Source of the DNA: CAYVVT01 sp964454335
Lineage (GTDB): Bacteria; Fidelibacterota; UBA8477; JABMPR01
Direction of reading: 5' to 3'
Length of the DNA: 64,000 nt
Assembly: GCA_964454335.1 (NCBI GenBank)
Contig: CAYVVT010000009.1
Span: forward strand, 1-64,000
How positions within the stretch are numbered: the stretch's first letter is position 1; the number at the start of each line of letters is the position of its first letter. Positions 35,901 to 44,114 of this stretch are shown piece by piece. A program made the position numbers and the translations under genes. The notes under the pieces are model-generated. The model was not told the origin of the DNA, ran no database searches, and saw only the letters and a list, made by a program, of their open reading frames with translations.

Positions 35901-37250
35901 TCAACCCTCCTTTTCCATCAGGATGGTGCCTGATTCGATGATCGATTCGAATTCGATCTTGGACGGACAGATATAGGTACAGAGTGAGAAATCCTCCGGA
36001 GCCACCTCATAGATACCCAATTGTTCCATCAATTCCACATCCTCCACCAGGATGGCCTTACAGAGATGGCTGGGCAGGATATCCATGGGCAGAACCCGTT
36101 CGTAATTACCTGTAGCAACAAAGGCCCGGTCCTCGCCGTTCAGGTCAGTATTGATAACCCGAGGCTTTCTAGGCAGAAACCAGGACACGAAGGCAGGCCA
36201 CCAACTGGCTGCTTTGAATCCGGGTTGGACCCAACCGAAGAATCGTTTCTCCTGGACCTCCGGGACCACGGTCACCATTTCATCGTAATAACTGAGAAAT
36301 CCAGCCGCATCCGTTTTCCGACCTGTGAGCACATTGCCGGAAATAAAACGGTGCGTCACATCACTGAGCCCCTGTGGTATGAAGCAGCTGATATCAGCCC
36401 CTTCTATTGACTTTACGTAATAATTGTCAGAGAGACTTGGTCCGGTGAGGGCCACGATCTTCTCCGCAGCATAGCTGCCCTGGGTGAGAATTTTCCCGAT
36501 CTGGGCCACATGACGGGGTGAGATATACCAGATAAGCTCACCCGATTTCATGCGATCCACGTGGTGGACCTGGACACTGATATTTCCAGAAGGGTGTCGG
36601 CCATGGAAGCTGTGCATATCCACACCTTCGATACCAGTAAACCATTCACTGGTTTTGCTGGAGACGGATAGATGGATGGGGCCGTCACAGAGTTTTGACA
36701 GGACATTGACGCCCAGCTGGAAATCCTGCTGGCGTGATTCGAGAATGAAATCCGTCTCAGCCTGAAGTGGAGCAGAGTCCACAGCCGAGATGAAGATGGC
36801 TTTTGGACTCCCGCCTGGCTGAGCGATCCTGGTATATGGCCTTTGCCGCAAGGCGGGCCACAGGCCGGCATCCAGTAGCGCTGAAGTGGCCTGCTCACGA
36901 GTGAGGGTCTTCAGTTCACCCTCTGCATAGCGAGGCATTTCGACGGCGCTGTCTTCCGGGCCGACATCGACGATGATCCGTTGTATGATACGACGTTCGC
37001 CGCGGACGATCTTAGAGACCGTACCCGCCTTAGGGGAGAGAAATTTTATCTCTGGTCGTCGCTTGTCCACGAACAGGACGGAGCCGCGTTGCACCTGGCT
37101 CCCTTCCTCGATCTTCAAAGCAGGTCGCAGCCCCCTGAAATCTATGGGCAGAACGGCTACTCTCAGTGGCCTGTGGGCCGACTCCAATCGACGCTCGGCC
37201 TTACCGGCCAGCGGGATGTCGTAGCCCCTTTTAAGCTTGAATTGCCCCAT
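35901..37250 (-). CDS. nqrA: Na+-translocating NADH:quinone reductase subunit A
   Basis: 449 residues from ATG 37250, chosen over TTG 37277 because GGAG lies about 11 bases upstream and the protein then starts MGQFKLKRGYDIPLAGKAE as NqrA proteins do. It has FVDKRRPEIKFLSPKAGTV and LTGPSL segments typical of the family. It is a peripheral cytoplasmic subunit at the quinone site. First gene of the minus-strand operon; its stop region abuts nqrB. Confidence 0.95.
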   Translation of the reverse strand: MGQFKLKRGYDIPLAGKAERRLESAHRPLRVAVLPIDFRGLRPALKIEEGSQVQRGSVLFVDKRRPEIKFLSPKAGTVSKIVRGERRIIQRIIVDVGPEDSAVEMPRYAEGELKTLTREQATSALLDAGLWPALRQRPYTRIAQPGGSPKAIFISAVDSAPLQAETDFILESRQQDFQLGVNVLSKLCDGPIHLSVSSKTSEWFTGIEGVDMHSFHGRHPSGNISVQVHHVDRMKSGELIWYISPRHVAQIGKILTQGSYAAEKIVALTGPSLSDNYYVKSIEGADISCFIPQGLSDVTHRFISGNVLTGRKTDAAGFLSYYDEMVTVVPEVQEKRFFGWVQPGFKAASWWPAFVSWFLPRKPRVINTDLNGEDRAFVATGNYERVLPMDILPSHLCKAILVEDVELMEQLGIYEVAPEDFSLCTYICPSKIEFESIIESGTILMEKEG

Positions 37251-37343
37251 ACTTTCGATTCTCCATTCGTTTGTCAATTACCTGGAGTGATTGTCTTTGG
37301 GTGAACTGGAACGCAGTTCCATATCTTCTTTCGATAAATGATG

Positions 37344-37372
37344 TATGTAATGCCTGTGGATTTTAGTGTCAA
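37344..37372 (-). promoter_or_regulatory. Candidate promoter of the nqr operon (minus strand)
   Basis: On the minus strand a perfect TTGACA (37372-37367) is followed after 17 bases by TACATA (37349-37344). The -35 box is ideal and the -10 box weak. The nqrA start is about 95 bp downstream. Confidence 0.5.
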
Positions 37373-37436
37373 GCGCTTCATTTACCCTATCACATGCGTG
37401 GACAAATAATATGCCAGTGAAGCATTTTTCTTGCTA

Positions 37437-37720
37437 AAAATTTGCGATTCGGCAGGAGTTGGACAGAATGGGGAGCCGACAGAAGGCGGGAGACAGGAGA
37501 CAGAATGGGGGGAGTGATCAGAACTGGAGGAAAGGATAGCTCGGAATATCAGAAATGAGAATGCTCTGTGCTTTGGCTGGAGCACATCTGTCTGTTCTGG
37601 TCTGGAATGAGATCACCCCAAGGCTTTTCAAGGTTCAGCGTGATCAGCCACCCTGATTTAAGCTCCGTTTTGCGGCTCAACCTTCTGTCTCTTATCTTCC
37701 GCCTCCCATCTCCTGAATTC
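37437..37720 (+). repeat. Intergenic foldback-type repeat, locus C
   Basis: This occupies most of the 541-bp divergent gap between nqrA and ffh, where no gene is seen. The left arm 37460-37540 is purine-rich (AGAAGGCGGGAGACAGGAGA); the right arm 37681-37720 is pyrimidine-rich. GACAGAAGG (37478-37486) pairs exactly with CCTTCTGTC (37681-37689), and CAGGAGA pairs with TCTCCTG (37709-37715). Confidence 0.65.
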
Positions 37721-37723
37721 TGT

Positions 37724-37751
37724 TTGAATGCCTTGCCCCTTCGTCTACATT
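37724..37751 (+). promoter_or_regulatory. Candidate promoter of the ffh-rplS operon
   Basis: TTGAAT, a 16-bp spacer and TACATT, ending about 40 bp before the GTG start of ffh. Confidence 0.4.
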
Positions 37752-37791
37752 TCGCCGCTTTTGACGGACCTCTAAAAAAGGGTAAGGCCGA

Positions 37792-39111
37792 GTGCTCGAG
37801 CAACTGTCGCAAAACCTGGAATCCATCTTCAAACGCCTGCGTGGTCACGGCAAGCTGACCGAATCGAATATCAGCGAAGCCCTGCGCGAAGTGCGAAGAG
37901 CATTGCTGGAGGCGGATGTGAACTATCGGGTGGTGAAGGAATTCATCGCCCGCGTGAAGGAAGAAGCACTGGGTGCTGAGGTATTGCGTTCTATTACACC
38001 GGGACAGCAGATCGTCAATATCATTCACAATGAGATGATCGAACTGCTAGGGGGACAGACGGCCGGTCTCCAGCTGAAGGGTTCGCCCGCGGTGATCATG
38101 CTGGTCGGTCTGCAGGGTTCCGGTAAGACCACGACGGCTGCCAAACTCGCTGTGCGCCTGCGCAAAGAAGGCCGCAGACCCCTGTTAGTGGCCTGTGATG
38201 TCTATCGGCCAGCTGCTGTGGAGCAGTTGAAGATCCTGGGCAAACAGACAGATATCCCGGTTTACAGTGAAGAACATCAGGATGTGAAACGTATCGCCCA
38301 AAACGCGCTGCGGGAAGCTGTCCGCTTTCCTGCGGATCTGATCTTGCTGGATACCGCCGGCCGCCTGCATATCGACGATGAGATGATGGCGGAGATCGCC
38401 ACCTTGCAGCAGGCTACCAAACCCGCTGAAACGCTTTTTGTCGCTGATGCCATGACCGGCCAGGATGCGGTGAACGCCGCCAGTGCCTTTGCCGCAGAGC
38501 TTGAGTTGACCGGTGTGATCCTGACCAAGCTCGATGGTGATGCCCGTGGTGGTGCGGCATTGTCCATCCGCAACGTCACTGGTAAGCCCTTGAAGTTTGC
38601 CGGTGTGGGCGAACACATTGACAAATTGGAGGTCTTTCATCCGGACCGCATGGCCGGCCGCATTCTGGGTATGGGGGATATTGTTTCCCTGGTAGAAAAA
38701 GCTCAGGAGGATGTGGATGTTGAAGAGGCGCAAAAACTAGAGGAGAAGCTGCGCAAGAACAGCATGGACCTTGAAGATTTCAAGGCTCAACTGAAGCAAT
38801 TGAGATCCATGGGACCCATGGGCGATCTCATGTCCATGATACCCGGCGCGCAGAAGCTCAAAGGTGTTGATATTGATGAAAAAAGGTTGACTAGGGTAGA
38901 AGCAATCATTAATTCTATGACCCTTGACGAACGGCGTCGTCCGCAGATTTTAAATGCCAGTCGACGCAAGCGTATCGCCCGGGGATCTGGAACCAAGGTT
39001 CAGGATGTCAACCAGCTCATGAAGCAGTTCCAGATGATGAAGAAAATGATGAAGCAGGTTGGCAAAATGAACAAACGCCAAATGATGCGCAACCTGCCGA
39101 CGGGCTTTTAA
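37792..39111 (+). CDS. ffh: Signal recognition particle protein (GTPase)
   Basis: 439 residues from GTG 37792. N domain, then G domain with GLQGSGKTTTAAKLA, DVYRPAAVEQL, DTAGRLH and TKLDGDARGGAALSI, then the Met-rich M domain (MMKKMMKQVGKMNKRQMM). It binds signal peptides and 4.5S RNA and delivers ribosomes to the membrane. It heads the conserved ffh-rpsP-khpA-rimM-trmD-rplS cluster. No candidate 4.5S RNA gene was noticed nearby. Confidence 0.97.
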   Translation: MLEQLSQNLESIFKRLRGHGKLTESNISEALREVRRALLEADVNYRVVKEFIARVKEEALGAEVLRSITPGQQIVNIIHNEMIELLGGQTAGLQLKGSPAVIMLVGLQGSGKTTTAAKLAVRLRKEGRRPLLVACDVYRPAAVEQLKILGKQTDIPVYSEEHQDVKRIAQNALREAVRFPADLILLDTAGRLHIDDEMMAEIATLQQATKPAETLFVADAMTGQDAVNAASAFAAELELTGVILTKLDGDARGGAALSIRNVTGKPLKFAGVGEHIDKLEVFHPDRMAGRILGMGDIVSLVEKAQEDVDVEEAQKLEEKLRKNSMDLEDFKAQLKQLRSMGPMGDLMSMIPGAQKLKGVDIDEKRLTRVEAIINSMTLDERRRPQILNASRRKRIARGSGTKVQDVNQLMKQFQMMKKMMKQVGKMNKRQMMRNLPTGF

Positions 39112-39125
39112 AAGGAGGTTATTGT

Positions 39126-39830
39126 TTGGCTGTCAGAATCAGACTGAAGCGACTGGGGAAGAAGAAACAACCCTTTTACAGAATTGTTGTAGCAGATTCT
39201 CGCGCACCTCGTGACGGACGTTCCATTGAGACATTGGGACATTACAACCCTCTTCCGGAGCAGGAACAACTTGTGATCAAGGAAGAGCGGCTATTCCACT
39301 GGTTGGATCAGGGCGCTGAGCCGAGTGATACGGTTAAGAGCCTTTTTCGTAATCGTGGCCTCATTCTCAAGTATGAACTGATATCCCGGAACGCCGATGA
39401 AGCGACGATCAGCAAAGAAATGAACAAGTGGGAACTGGCACGTGAGGAACGTGTCAAGCGTCAGTCTGCCGCTGCAGATGAAAAAGCAGAGCAGGCCGAG
39501 AAGGCCAAAGCTGAAGAAGCTGCTGCAGAAGAGGCCGCAGATGCGGAAGCTGAGGTAGTACCAGAAGAGACTGCCGAAGCAGTTGAAGAGCCCAGCGACG
39601 CTCCCGCCGAAGATACCACAGAAGAAGCCGCTGACGAAGCAGCGGTGGAAGAGCCTGTGTCCGAAGAATCTGCCGAAATCACGGAAGAAACTGCAACTGA
39701 CGAAGCACCAAGTGAAGAGGAAGCTGCAGAAGCAGCATCCCCAGCTGAAGCTGAAGAAGATGCGAGTGCAGAAGCTGAACCCGCAGGGGAAGCCCAGGAC
39801 GACGAGTCCAAGGAGGAGGCTGAATCCTAA
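39126..39830 (+). CDS. rpsP: 30S ribosomal protein S16 with long acidic C-terminal tail
   Basis: 234 residues from TTG 39126, with AAGGAGG well placed upstream. Residues 1-82 are a standard S16 (MAVRIRLKRLGKKKQPFYRI, SRAPRDGRSIETLGHYNP, FRNRGLILK). Residues from about 116 to the end are almost only Glu, Ala, Asp, Pro, Ser and Thr with no aromatic residue, about 120 residues of low-complexity, highly negative sequence. S16 is normally 80-90 residues; shorter extensions are known in FCB-group bacteria. The frame is intact. Confidence 0.96.
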   Translation: MAVRIRLKRLGKKKQPFYRIVVADSRAPRDGRSIETLGHYNPLPEQEQLVIKEERLFHWLDQGAEPSDTVKSLFRNRGLILKYELISRNADEATISKEMNKWELAREERVKRQSAAADEKAEQAEKAKAEEAAAEEAADAEAEVVPEETAEAVEEPSDAPAEDTTEEAADEAAVEEPVSEESAEITEETATDEAPSEEEAAEAASPAEAEEDASAEAEPAGEAQDDESKEEAES

Positions 39831-39874
39831 GCTTATTCCGCTCCCGTGAGGGTAAAACCCAGAAAGGACCGAGC

Positions 39875-40108
39875 ATGAAGGAATTTGTCGAATTCGTGGC
39901 GAAGAGCCTTGTTGACAATCCCGATGAAGTCGAAGTACATCAGGTGGATAGTGAACGGGTGACCATCTTCGAATTGCACGTAGCCAAGGAGGATGTCGGC
40001 AAAGTAATCGGTAGGCAGGGACGCACTGCAAAAGCGTTCCGCACCCTTCTGGCAGCGATCTCAGCCAAGTCCGGTTCCAACCGGGCCATGCTCGAGATTA
40101 TCGAATAA
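39875..40108 (+). CDS. khpA: KH-domain RNA-binding protein
   Basis: 77 residues, single KH domain with the GxxG loop in VGKVIGRQGRTAKAFRTLL. This is the KhpA/YlqC family, a small RNA chaperone usually placed between rpsP and rimM as here. Length and position both fit. Confidence 0.93.
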   Translation: MKEFVEFVAKSLVDNPDEVEVHQVDSERVTIFELHVAKEDVGKVIGRQGRTAKAFRTLLAAISAKSGSNRAMLEIIE

Positions 40109-40120
40109 ATCCCTTCTGAC

Positions 40121-40627
40121 ATGGGTGAGGCTGATCGAACCCGAATCGGCATCGTTCGAAAGCCGCACGGAATTAAGGGGGGTGTCAAGATCTCGGCCGA
40201 GCCGGAGATCCTTGATGCTCTGCCCGAGATAGATTTGTTTTTTGTCAATACTGGAACGGAATGGCAGACTCTGCACTTGGAGGGTCTGGCCGGGACAGCG
40301 GCTGATCCAATTCTTTATTTCGAAGAGATCCCGGATCGTGATGCTGCTGACCATCTGCGAGACGCTGAGGTCTGGGTCCGGAAGGAGCAGTTGCCCGGTC
40401 TCGCGGAGGGTGAATACTATGTCGCCGACCTGGTGGGTTGTGAAGTCCTCGATGAGGATGGTACGGTCCTGGGCCGCGTCCGCGAGGTGACCCGGCCGTC
40501 GCAGCACGAGGTGCTTGTGATCGAAGCTGAAAATGGGGAAACACTGATCCCCTTTGTCGAAGCCTGGATCAATGATGTTGACCTGGAGCAACGCCGAATT
40601 CACGTTGTAAGTGGAGAGGAGATCTGA
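40121..40627 (+). CDS. rimM: Ribosome maturation factor RimM
   Basis: 168 residues. N-terminal RimM domain (IGIVRKPHGIKGGVKI) and C-terminal PRC barrel (YYVADLVGCEVLDEDG, then HEVLVIEAENGETLIPFV). It assists 30S head assembly with S19. Its stop overlaps the trmD start by one base. Confidence 0.95.
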   Translation: MGEADRTRIGIVRKPHGIKGGVKISAEPEILDALPEIDLFFVNTGTEWQTLHLEGLAGTAADPILYFEEIPDRDAADHLRDAEVWVRKEQLPGLAEGEYYVADLVGCEVLDEDGTVLGRVREVTRPSQHEVLVIEAENGETLIPFVEAWINDVDLEQRRIHVVSGEEI

Positions 40628-41346
40628 TGCGAATCGATGTCATCACAACTTTCCCGGACGTCGTACGTAGCTTTCGAGACATGGGCATCGTTGGTCGGGC
40701 CTTTGAACGGCAGCTGGCGGAATTGCATTGCTGGGACCTGCGGGACTATGCCGACGACAGCTTCAAGCACATCGACGATGAGCCTTACGGTGGTGGTGCC
40801 GGGATGGTGATCAAAGCGGATCCCATCTTCAGGGCTTTTGACGATATCCGTTCCAAACATGGTGAACCGGGGTACAGTATCTTTCTGACACCCCAGGGAA
40901 AGACCTTTGATCAGCAAACGGCCGAAAGACTGCAGGAGCAAGAACATCTCACGCTGTTGTGCGGTCGCTACAAAGGCGTCGACGAACGGGTTCGCGAGAA
41001 CCTCATCGACGAAGAGTTGAGCATCGGCGATTACGTCTTGAGCGGTGGTGAACTGGCAGCATTTGTGGTGATCGATGCCGTAGTCCGTCGTATCCCTGGA
41101 GCAGTCAATGATGAGGACAGCACTGAATCGGACACATTTCCCGTGGGTCTGCTGGACGCACCCTATTACACCCGACCTTCTGAATACAGGGGTTTACGGG
41201 TACCGGAGGTCCTCTTGTCGGGACACCATGCTGAGATTGAAAAGTGGCGCAAAGAACAGCGTCTGGAACGAACCAGAGAACGTCGGCCGGACCTGTTTTC
41301 AAGATATTTGAAGGAACTGGAGGAGAACAATGAACAAGGTGAATGA
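40627..41346 (+). CDS. trmD: tRNA (guanine37-N1)-methyltransferase
   Basis: 239 residues. SPOUT knot motifs: RIDVITTFPD, DEPYGGGAGMVIKADP, LCGRYKGVDERV, EELSIGDYVLSGGELAA, and VPEVLLSGHHAEIEKWR. It methylates G37 of tRNAs using S-adenosylmethionine and prevents frameshifting. It overlaps rplS by 17 bp. Confidence 0.97.
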   Translation: MRIDVITTFPDVVRSFRDMGIVGRAFERQLAELHCWDLRDYADDSFKHIDDEPYGGGAGMVIKADPIFRAFDDIRSKHGEPGYSIFLTPQGKTFDQQTAERLQEQEHLTLLCGRYKGVDERVRENLIDEELSIGDYVLSGGELAAFVVIDAVVRRIPGAVNDEDSTESDTFPVGLLDAPYYTRPSEYRGLRVPEVLLSGHHAEIEKWRKEQRLERTRERRPDLFSRYLKELEENNEQGE

Positions 41347-41677
41347 TCTGGTGGCTGATCAGCTGCGGACCGATATCCCGGATTTCAAACCCGGGGACAC
41401 GGTGGCCGTTGATGTGAAGGTCATCGAAGGAAATAAAGAACGCCTGCAGCGTTTCGAGGGAAACGTCATTGCCCGTCACGGTAAGGGCGTGAATGCCACT
41501 TTTACCGTCCGCAAGATCTCGAACGGCGTCGGTGTTGAAAGGATCTTTCCACTGCATGCTCCCACGCTGGCAGATGTCAAGGTGCTGAAGCGGGGCAAGG
41601 TCCGCCGGGCCAAGCTCTATTACCTGCGTAAGTTGCGCGGTAAGAAAGCGCGCATCAGGGAAGTCCGGCCCACCTAG
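41330..41677 (+). CDS. rplS: 50S ribosomal protein L19
   Basis: 115 residues, typical L19: PDFKPGDTVAVDVKVIEG, RLQRFEGNVIARHGKG, VERIFPLHAPTLADVKV, and the basic end RRAKLYYLRKLRGKKARI. Last gene of the ffh cluster, followed by a clean terminator. Confidence 0.97.
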   Translation: MNKVNDLVADQLRTDIPDFKPGDTVAVDVKVIEGNKERLQRFEGNVIARHGKGVNATFTVRKISNGVGVERIFPLHAPTLADVKVLKRGKVRRAKLYYLRKLRGKKARIREVRPT

Positions 41678-41702
41678 GACCAACCGTCCAAGTTATTGAT
41701 CA

Positions 41703-41730
41703 AAGGCCACCTTTGTTTAGGTGGCTTTTT
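41703..41730 (+). terminator. Terminator of the ffh-rplS operon
   Basis: A GCCACCT / AGGTGGC stem (41706-41712 and 41719-41725), extendable by A-T and G-U pairs, is followed by five T. Confidence 0.88.
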
Positions 41731-41775
41731 ACATTACAGCGAAGACGAGTTGGTAAGGTGTGGATCACGGCTAAG

Positions 41776-41886
41776 TCATCACGAGGAGTGTCCCGCAGAC
41801 ACTCAGTGGTGATCTGGTCAAAATCCTCCAAAGCAGTTTAACTGGATTGCCGTGTCGCAACACCCTGCGTGACTCCTCGCAATGAT
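41776..41886 (+). repeat. Inverted intergenic element of the TCATTGCGAGGAG type
   Basis: GTCATCACGAGGAGT (41776-41790) pairs with ACTCCTCGCAATGAT (41872-41886), 12 of 15 positions, around an 81-bp centre. A related half element occurs at 45458-45471. The words resemble a dispersed repeat seen in many bacterial genomes (recollection, not searched). Confidence 0.55.
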
Positions 41887-41950
41887 GTATACCCGCGTTC
41901 TTCGCTCTTGTTCATTCCTTGAGAGCCGTTAATTTCCTGCTTCATTTACT

Positions 41951-42715
41951 ATGCTAAACGACCTCAACATCCTTCATCTTTTGCTGATACTCATCATCGG
42001 GGCGGCCGCGGGCTTTATCAACGTCCTTGCCGGGGGCGGTTCATTCCTGACCCTGCCGCTGATGATCTTCCTGGGTCTGCCGCCCAACGTGGCCAACGGT
42101 ACCAACCGTGTGGCCATTATCATGCAGAATGTCTTTTCGGTGGGCAGCTTTATCCATAAAAAGGTGAATCCAGGGCGATTTGCGGTAAAAGCTACCCTGT
42201 GTGCTGTGCCCGGGGGCATTCTGGGCGCCTGGCTGGCTACCATCGTATCAGACGATCAGTTCCGCACGAGTCTGGCGGTGTTCATGATCCTCATGTCCCT
42301 GTTCACCCTGTTCTTCAAACAAGGGGAAGGCCAGGATCCCCTGAATCCGCATGCCTATTCCGGATCATGGATCATCCCGGGTCTGGCTTACTTCCTGGTG
42401 GGTATATATGGCGGCTATATCCAGGCAGGAGTAGGATTCCTCATCATAACTGTCCTGCTGCTGCAGAATATCAATCTGGTCCACGGGAATGCCGTGAAAT
42501 TGACCATCATCACCTTCTTTTCCATCTCGGCCCTCATCATCTTTGCACTCAATGACCAGGTGAACTGGGCCCTGGGTGCCATGCTTGGTGTGGGCAACAT
42601 GACAGGCGGCTGGTTGGGAACCAGGGTCGCCATTGCCAAGGGGCACCGCTGGATCAGACATGTGGTTACGATTGCGGTGATCGTTTTTGCGCTTAAACTA
42701 TTATTCTGGAATTAG
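41951..42715 (+). CDS. TSUP/TauE-SafE family permease
   Basis: 254 residues, seven to eight transmembrane helices. AAAGFINVLAGGGSFLTLPLMIFLG is the family's repeat motif, quoted in part as FINVLAGGGSFLTLPL; the second half has IQAGVGFLIITVLLLQN. The family exports sulfite, sulfoacetate or related organosulfur anions; the substrate here is unknown. It ends 19 bp before selA. Confidence 0.87.
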   Translation: MLNDLNILHLLLILIIGAAAGFINVLAGGGSFLTLPLMIFLGLPPNVANGTNRVAIIMQNVFSVGSFIHKKVNPGRFAVKATLCAVPGGILGAWLATIVSDDQFRTSLAVFMILMSLFTLFFKQGEGQDPLNPHAYSGSWIIPGLAYFLVGIYGGYIQAGVGFLIITVLLLQNINLVHGNAVKLTIITFFSISALIIFALNDQVNWALGAMLGVGNMTGGWLGTRVAIAKGHRWIRHVVTIAVIVFALKLLFWN

Positions 42716-42734
42716 ACCAGGACCATAATACCGT

Positions 42735-44102
42735 ATGAGAAACATGTCCGCCAAACAGGATGATTATTCCAGCTTGCCCTCAGTGGACACACTGATCACT
42801 GCAGCGGCCGACCATGCATTACCCCACCCGTTGAAGCGACTGGTGGCCAGGGATATCATTGAGACCGCCCGCGCCCGGATCTCCAAAGGGCAAGGAGGCA
42901 AAGGGGCCGATGTGCAGCGGGAATATCTCTCCACACTCAAAGACATAGAACAGGGCTTACGACCGGTGATCAATGCCACCGGCGTGGTCCTGCATACCGG
43001 ACTAGGCCGGGCTGCGATCCCGGCATACGTTGTCGAAGCCTTCCAGACCATCACTGACCGCTACGTCAACCTGGAACTTGATCTACACAGTGGACAACGG
43101 GGGAACCGTCACGACCATCTGCGACCCTGGATCCGTGGGCTCAGTGATGCCGAGGACGGTATATTGGTGAATAATAATGCCGCGGCAGTGCTCCTGGCGC
43201 TGAACACCTTCGCGGATCGCAAGGAGGTTGTGGTCTCCCGTGGTCAGCAGGTGGAGATCGGCGGATCGTTCCGTATCCCTGAGATCATCAAGAAGGCAGG
43301 TGCCAAACTGGTGGAAGTAGGGACAACCAATCGCACCCATGCCAAAGACTATTCAAATGCCATAAGCGAGCGCACCAGAATCCTGCTGTGGGTCCACACC
43401 TCCAACTATCGGGTGGAAGGTTTTACAAAAGAAGTGGACCTGAGTGAAATGGTCGGCATTGCCAGGGATCATGGCCTGCTGGTGATGGCCGATCTGGGAA
43501 GTGGGGCTCTCACGGACCTTGAGGCTCTGGGCTTGAAACGGGAACCGCTGGTGGCGGAGATCATTGGCCAGGGGGTAGATCTGGTGACCTTCTCCGTTGA
43601 CAAGCTGCTGGGCGGGCCCCAGGGCGGGATCATTTGCGGTAAACGCGAGCTCATCAGGAAGCTTGAAAAGAATAATCTTCTCCGGGCGCTGAGACCCGAC
43701 AAGGTGCAGATCCTGATGACTCAGCAGGCCCTGTCGGCCTATGCCCATCCGGATGAACTCTCTCAGAGACTGCCTACCTACCGGGATTTCCAGACGAGTA
43801 TTACTGAGCTGAAAAAACGTGCTGAGGCCATCATCGCCGCCGTTATAAATAAGAATTTGACGCTGTCGGTCGTGGAGACGGAGTCCCAGGTGGGCTCAGG
43901 AGCTTCACCAACGGAGACCATTGCTTCAATGGGCTTGCACCTGGATCACAACAAACTCTCGGCAAGTCGGATGGCAAGCTGCCTGCGTACCGCGAAAACG
44001 CCCATTCTGGGACGTATCCAGGAGGATGCTGTGATCCTGGACCTGCGGACGGTGCGTACAGATGAAGACGAAAGCATTAGTTCCGTTCTAACCACATTAT
44101 AG
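42735..44102 (+). CDS. selA: L-seryl-tRNA(Sec) selenium transferase
   Basis: 455 residues. PLP enzyme converting Ser-tRNA(Sec) to Sec-tRNA(Sec) with selenophosphate. INATGVVLHTGLGRA, NNNAAAVLLALNT, SRGQQVEIGGSFRIP and the Schiff-base lysine Lys290 in TFSVDKLLGGPQGG are all present. Full length, so selenocysteine use is expected. selB lies 3.8 kb downstream, with three unrelated genes between. Confidence 0.96.
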   Translation: MRNMSAKQDDYSSLPSVDTLITAAADHALPHPLKRLVARDIIETARARISKGQGGKGADVQREYLSTLKDIEQGLRPVINATGVVLHTGLGRAAIPAYVVEAFQTITDRYVNLELDLHSGQRGNRHDHLRPWIRGLSDAEDGILVNNNAAAVLLALNTFADRKEVVVSRGQQVEIGGSFRIPEIIKKAGAKLVEVGTTNRTHAKDYSNAISERTRILLWVHTSNYRVEGFTKEVDLSEMVGIARDHGLLVMADLGSGALTDLEALGLKREPLVAEIIGQGVDLVTFSVDKLLGGPQGGIICGKRELIRKLEKNNLLRALRPDKVQILMTQQALSAYAHPDELSQRLPTYRDFQTSITELKKRAEAIIAAVINKNLTLSVVETESQVGSGASPTETIASMGLHLDHNKLSASRMASCLRTAKTPILGRIQEDAVILDLRTVRTDEDESISSVLTTL

Positions 44103-44114
44103 AAGGGACTCCGT

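Noticed and set aside
39291..40031. Open frames opposite and beside the S16 tail, including Ser/Ala-rich and Cys/Phe-rich products
   Set aside because: They are mirror products of the GAA/GCT-rich low-complexity tail and carry no independent coding signal.
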